From positions 1-5,907 of the forward strand of contig CANGAY010000056.1 of the NCBI GenBank assembly GCA_947451735.1: 5,907 bases of DNA. Direction: 5' to 3'. Below are positions 5,070 through 5,907 of this stretch, in pieces (within the stretch, counting starts at the first letter, position 1; the number at the start of each line of letters is the position of its first letter). The position numbers were made by a program, and so were the translations under genes. The notes under the pieces were generated by a model. That model had not been told where the DNA came from. It saw only the letters and a list, made by a program, of their open reading frames with translations, and did not search any database. The DNA is from Actinomycetota bacterium. GTDB lineage: Bacteria; Actinomycetota; Thermoleophilia; Miltoncostaeales; Miltoncostaeaceae.

Positions 5070-5907
5070 TCAGCCTCCTCGGCGCCGCGCGACGGCACGG
5101 AACACGCCGCCCGGCTCGCGGCACACTGCGCCGTCGATCTCGAGCGCCACCAGGGCCGCCGCAACCGCACCGGCATCCATGCCCAGCGCGCGGGCGATGG
5201 CGTCGGCGCCCAGCGGCTCGCGGGCCACCACGTGCAGCACCGCGTCGGTGGCATCGTCACGCGCGGGCGCCATGGTGCATTCCGCCCAGGCCGCGTGCGG
5301 CACCTCGTTGATCACGTCGTCCACGCACTCGCAGAGCGCGGCCCCGGCCCGGATGAGCGCGTTGCACCCGGCCGACATCTCCGCCCCGGGCCAGCCCGGC
5401 ACCGCCAGGACCGGCGTGCCGTGCTCCATCGCGAAGTCCGCGGTGATGAGCGCCCCCGACCGCGCGGCGGCCTCAACCACCACCACGGCGTCGGCAAGGC
5501 CCGCCACGATGCGATTGCGGGCCGGAAAGCGCCACGGTGCCGGCGTGGTGTCGGGCCAGTACTCACTGATGACGGCCCCCGTGGCCATCATGCGGTGCGC
5601 CAGTGCCTGGTTGCGCCTGGGGTGCATGTGATCAACCGACGAGCCCAGCACCCCGATGGTGATGCCACCGCCTTCGAGCGCCCCCTCGTGCGCAGCCGTA
5701 TCGATTCCGCGGGCCAGACCGCTCACCACCACCGCCCCACGCTCGGCCAACCCCGCGGCCAGGTCGTGGGCGAGGCGCCTCCCGGCCCCGCTGGGCCGGC
5801 GACTGCCCACGATGGCCACCGTGGGACCCTCAGCCGCCCGGGCCATCGCCGGGACCACCGCACCCATGCCGAACAGCCCGAAGGGCGGGTCGAAGATGCG
5901 TGCCAGC
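5070..5907 (-). CDS. dprA: DNA-processing protein DprA, 5' end cut off by the window edge
   Basis: The 278 visible residues are the Rossmann-like core and C-terminal winged helix of DprA (Smf). This cytoplasmic protein binds single-stranded DNA and loads RecA on it during natural transformation; it is widespread even in species not known to be transformable. Core motifs are VAIVGSRR (about residues 30-37), SGLARGIDTAAH (62-73), PRRN (96-99), FPARNRIVAGLADAVVVVEA followed by ARSGALITADFA (127-159), then VLAVPG and a Ser/Gly/Asn-rich loop ending in NALIRAGA. A DprA winged-helix domain fills about 220-278. An internal ATG at 5867 exists, but the frame continues to the edge with a family-like LARIFDPPFGLFG, so the true start and any N-terminal SAM-like domain lie outside. 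Its stop is 7 bp from that of pafBC, tail-to-tail. A DNA-handling role matches the neighbours but does not prove a link. Confidence 0.93.
   Translation of the reverse strand, partial: LARIFDPPFGLFGMGAVVPAMARAAEGPTVAIVGSRRPSGAGRRLAHDLAAGLAERGAVVVSGLARGIDTAAHEGALEGGGITIGVLGSSVDHMHPRRNQALAHRMMATGAVISEYWPDTTPAPWRFPARNRIVAGLADAVVVVEAAARSGALITADFAMEHGTPVLAVPGWPGAEMSAGCNALIRAGAALCECVDDVINEVPHAAWAECTMAPARDDATDAVLHVVAREPLGADAIARALGMDAGAVAAALVALEIDGAVCREPGGVFRAVARRRGG

Noticed and set aside
2957..5260. 767-aa open frame antisense to pafBC
   Set aside because: It lies opposite the whole pafBC gene, and its His/Val/Leu/Gly-rich content has no recognisable domain. Long antisense frames are expected opposite GC-rich genes whose third codon positions are G or C.

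Overview
This is a gene-dense, very GC-rich bacterial window. The GC content looks near 70% by eye, there are GTG start codons, and Ala/Arg/Gly-rich shadow frames run along most of it. Seven protein genes fill nearly all of the window, leaving only about 111 bases outside coding sequence. The single-chain PafB-PafC regulator (two WYL modules in one protein) and the apparent use of starts without Shine-Dalgarno sites point to the phylum Actinobacteria (Actinomycetota). An early-branching class such as Thermoleophilia is possible, but that placement is inference. I see no rRNA, tRNA, CRISPR array, insertion sequence, phage gene or replication origin.

Layout from left to right. (1) The 3' part of an aldo/keto reductase gene (+) runs in from the left edge and overlaps tail-to-tail with (2) an unrecognised Ala-rich 223-aa protein (-). 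(3) A NudL-type CoA pyrophosphatase (Nudix) gene (+) starts 38 bp from gene 2, head-to-head. It ends in a CTAG whose bases also form the stop of (4) an unrecognised 86-aa protein (-). Gene 4 lies 34 bp downstream of (5) a predicted secreted or lipid-anchored thermonuclease (-). (6) A 688-aa fused PafBC transcriptional regulator (+) starts 32 bp from the nuclease, head-to-head. It ends 7 bp from the stop of (7) dprA (-), which runs out of the right edge.

How the genes may relate. PafBC is known in mycobacteria as the activator of the LexA-independent DNA-damage response. DprA loads RecA onto incoming single-stranded DNA during transformation. The exported nuclease could cut extracellular DNA. 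The right half therefore has a DNA-processing theme, but the genes lie on opposite strands and a functional link is inference only. The left half (aldo/keto reductase, unknown protein, CoA-type Nudix enzyme) looks like ordinary metabolic or housekeeping content. The best regulatory signal is a sigma70-like promoter in front of the 86-aa gene, with a perfect 6-bp inverted repeat between its -35 and -10 boxes. I found no evidence of a wholly new system.
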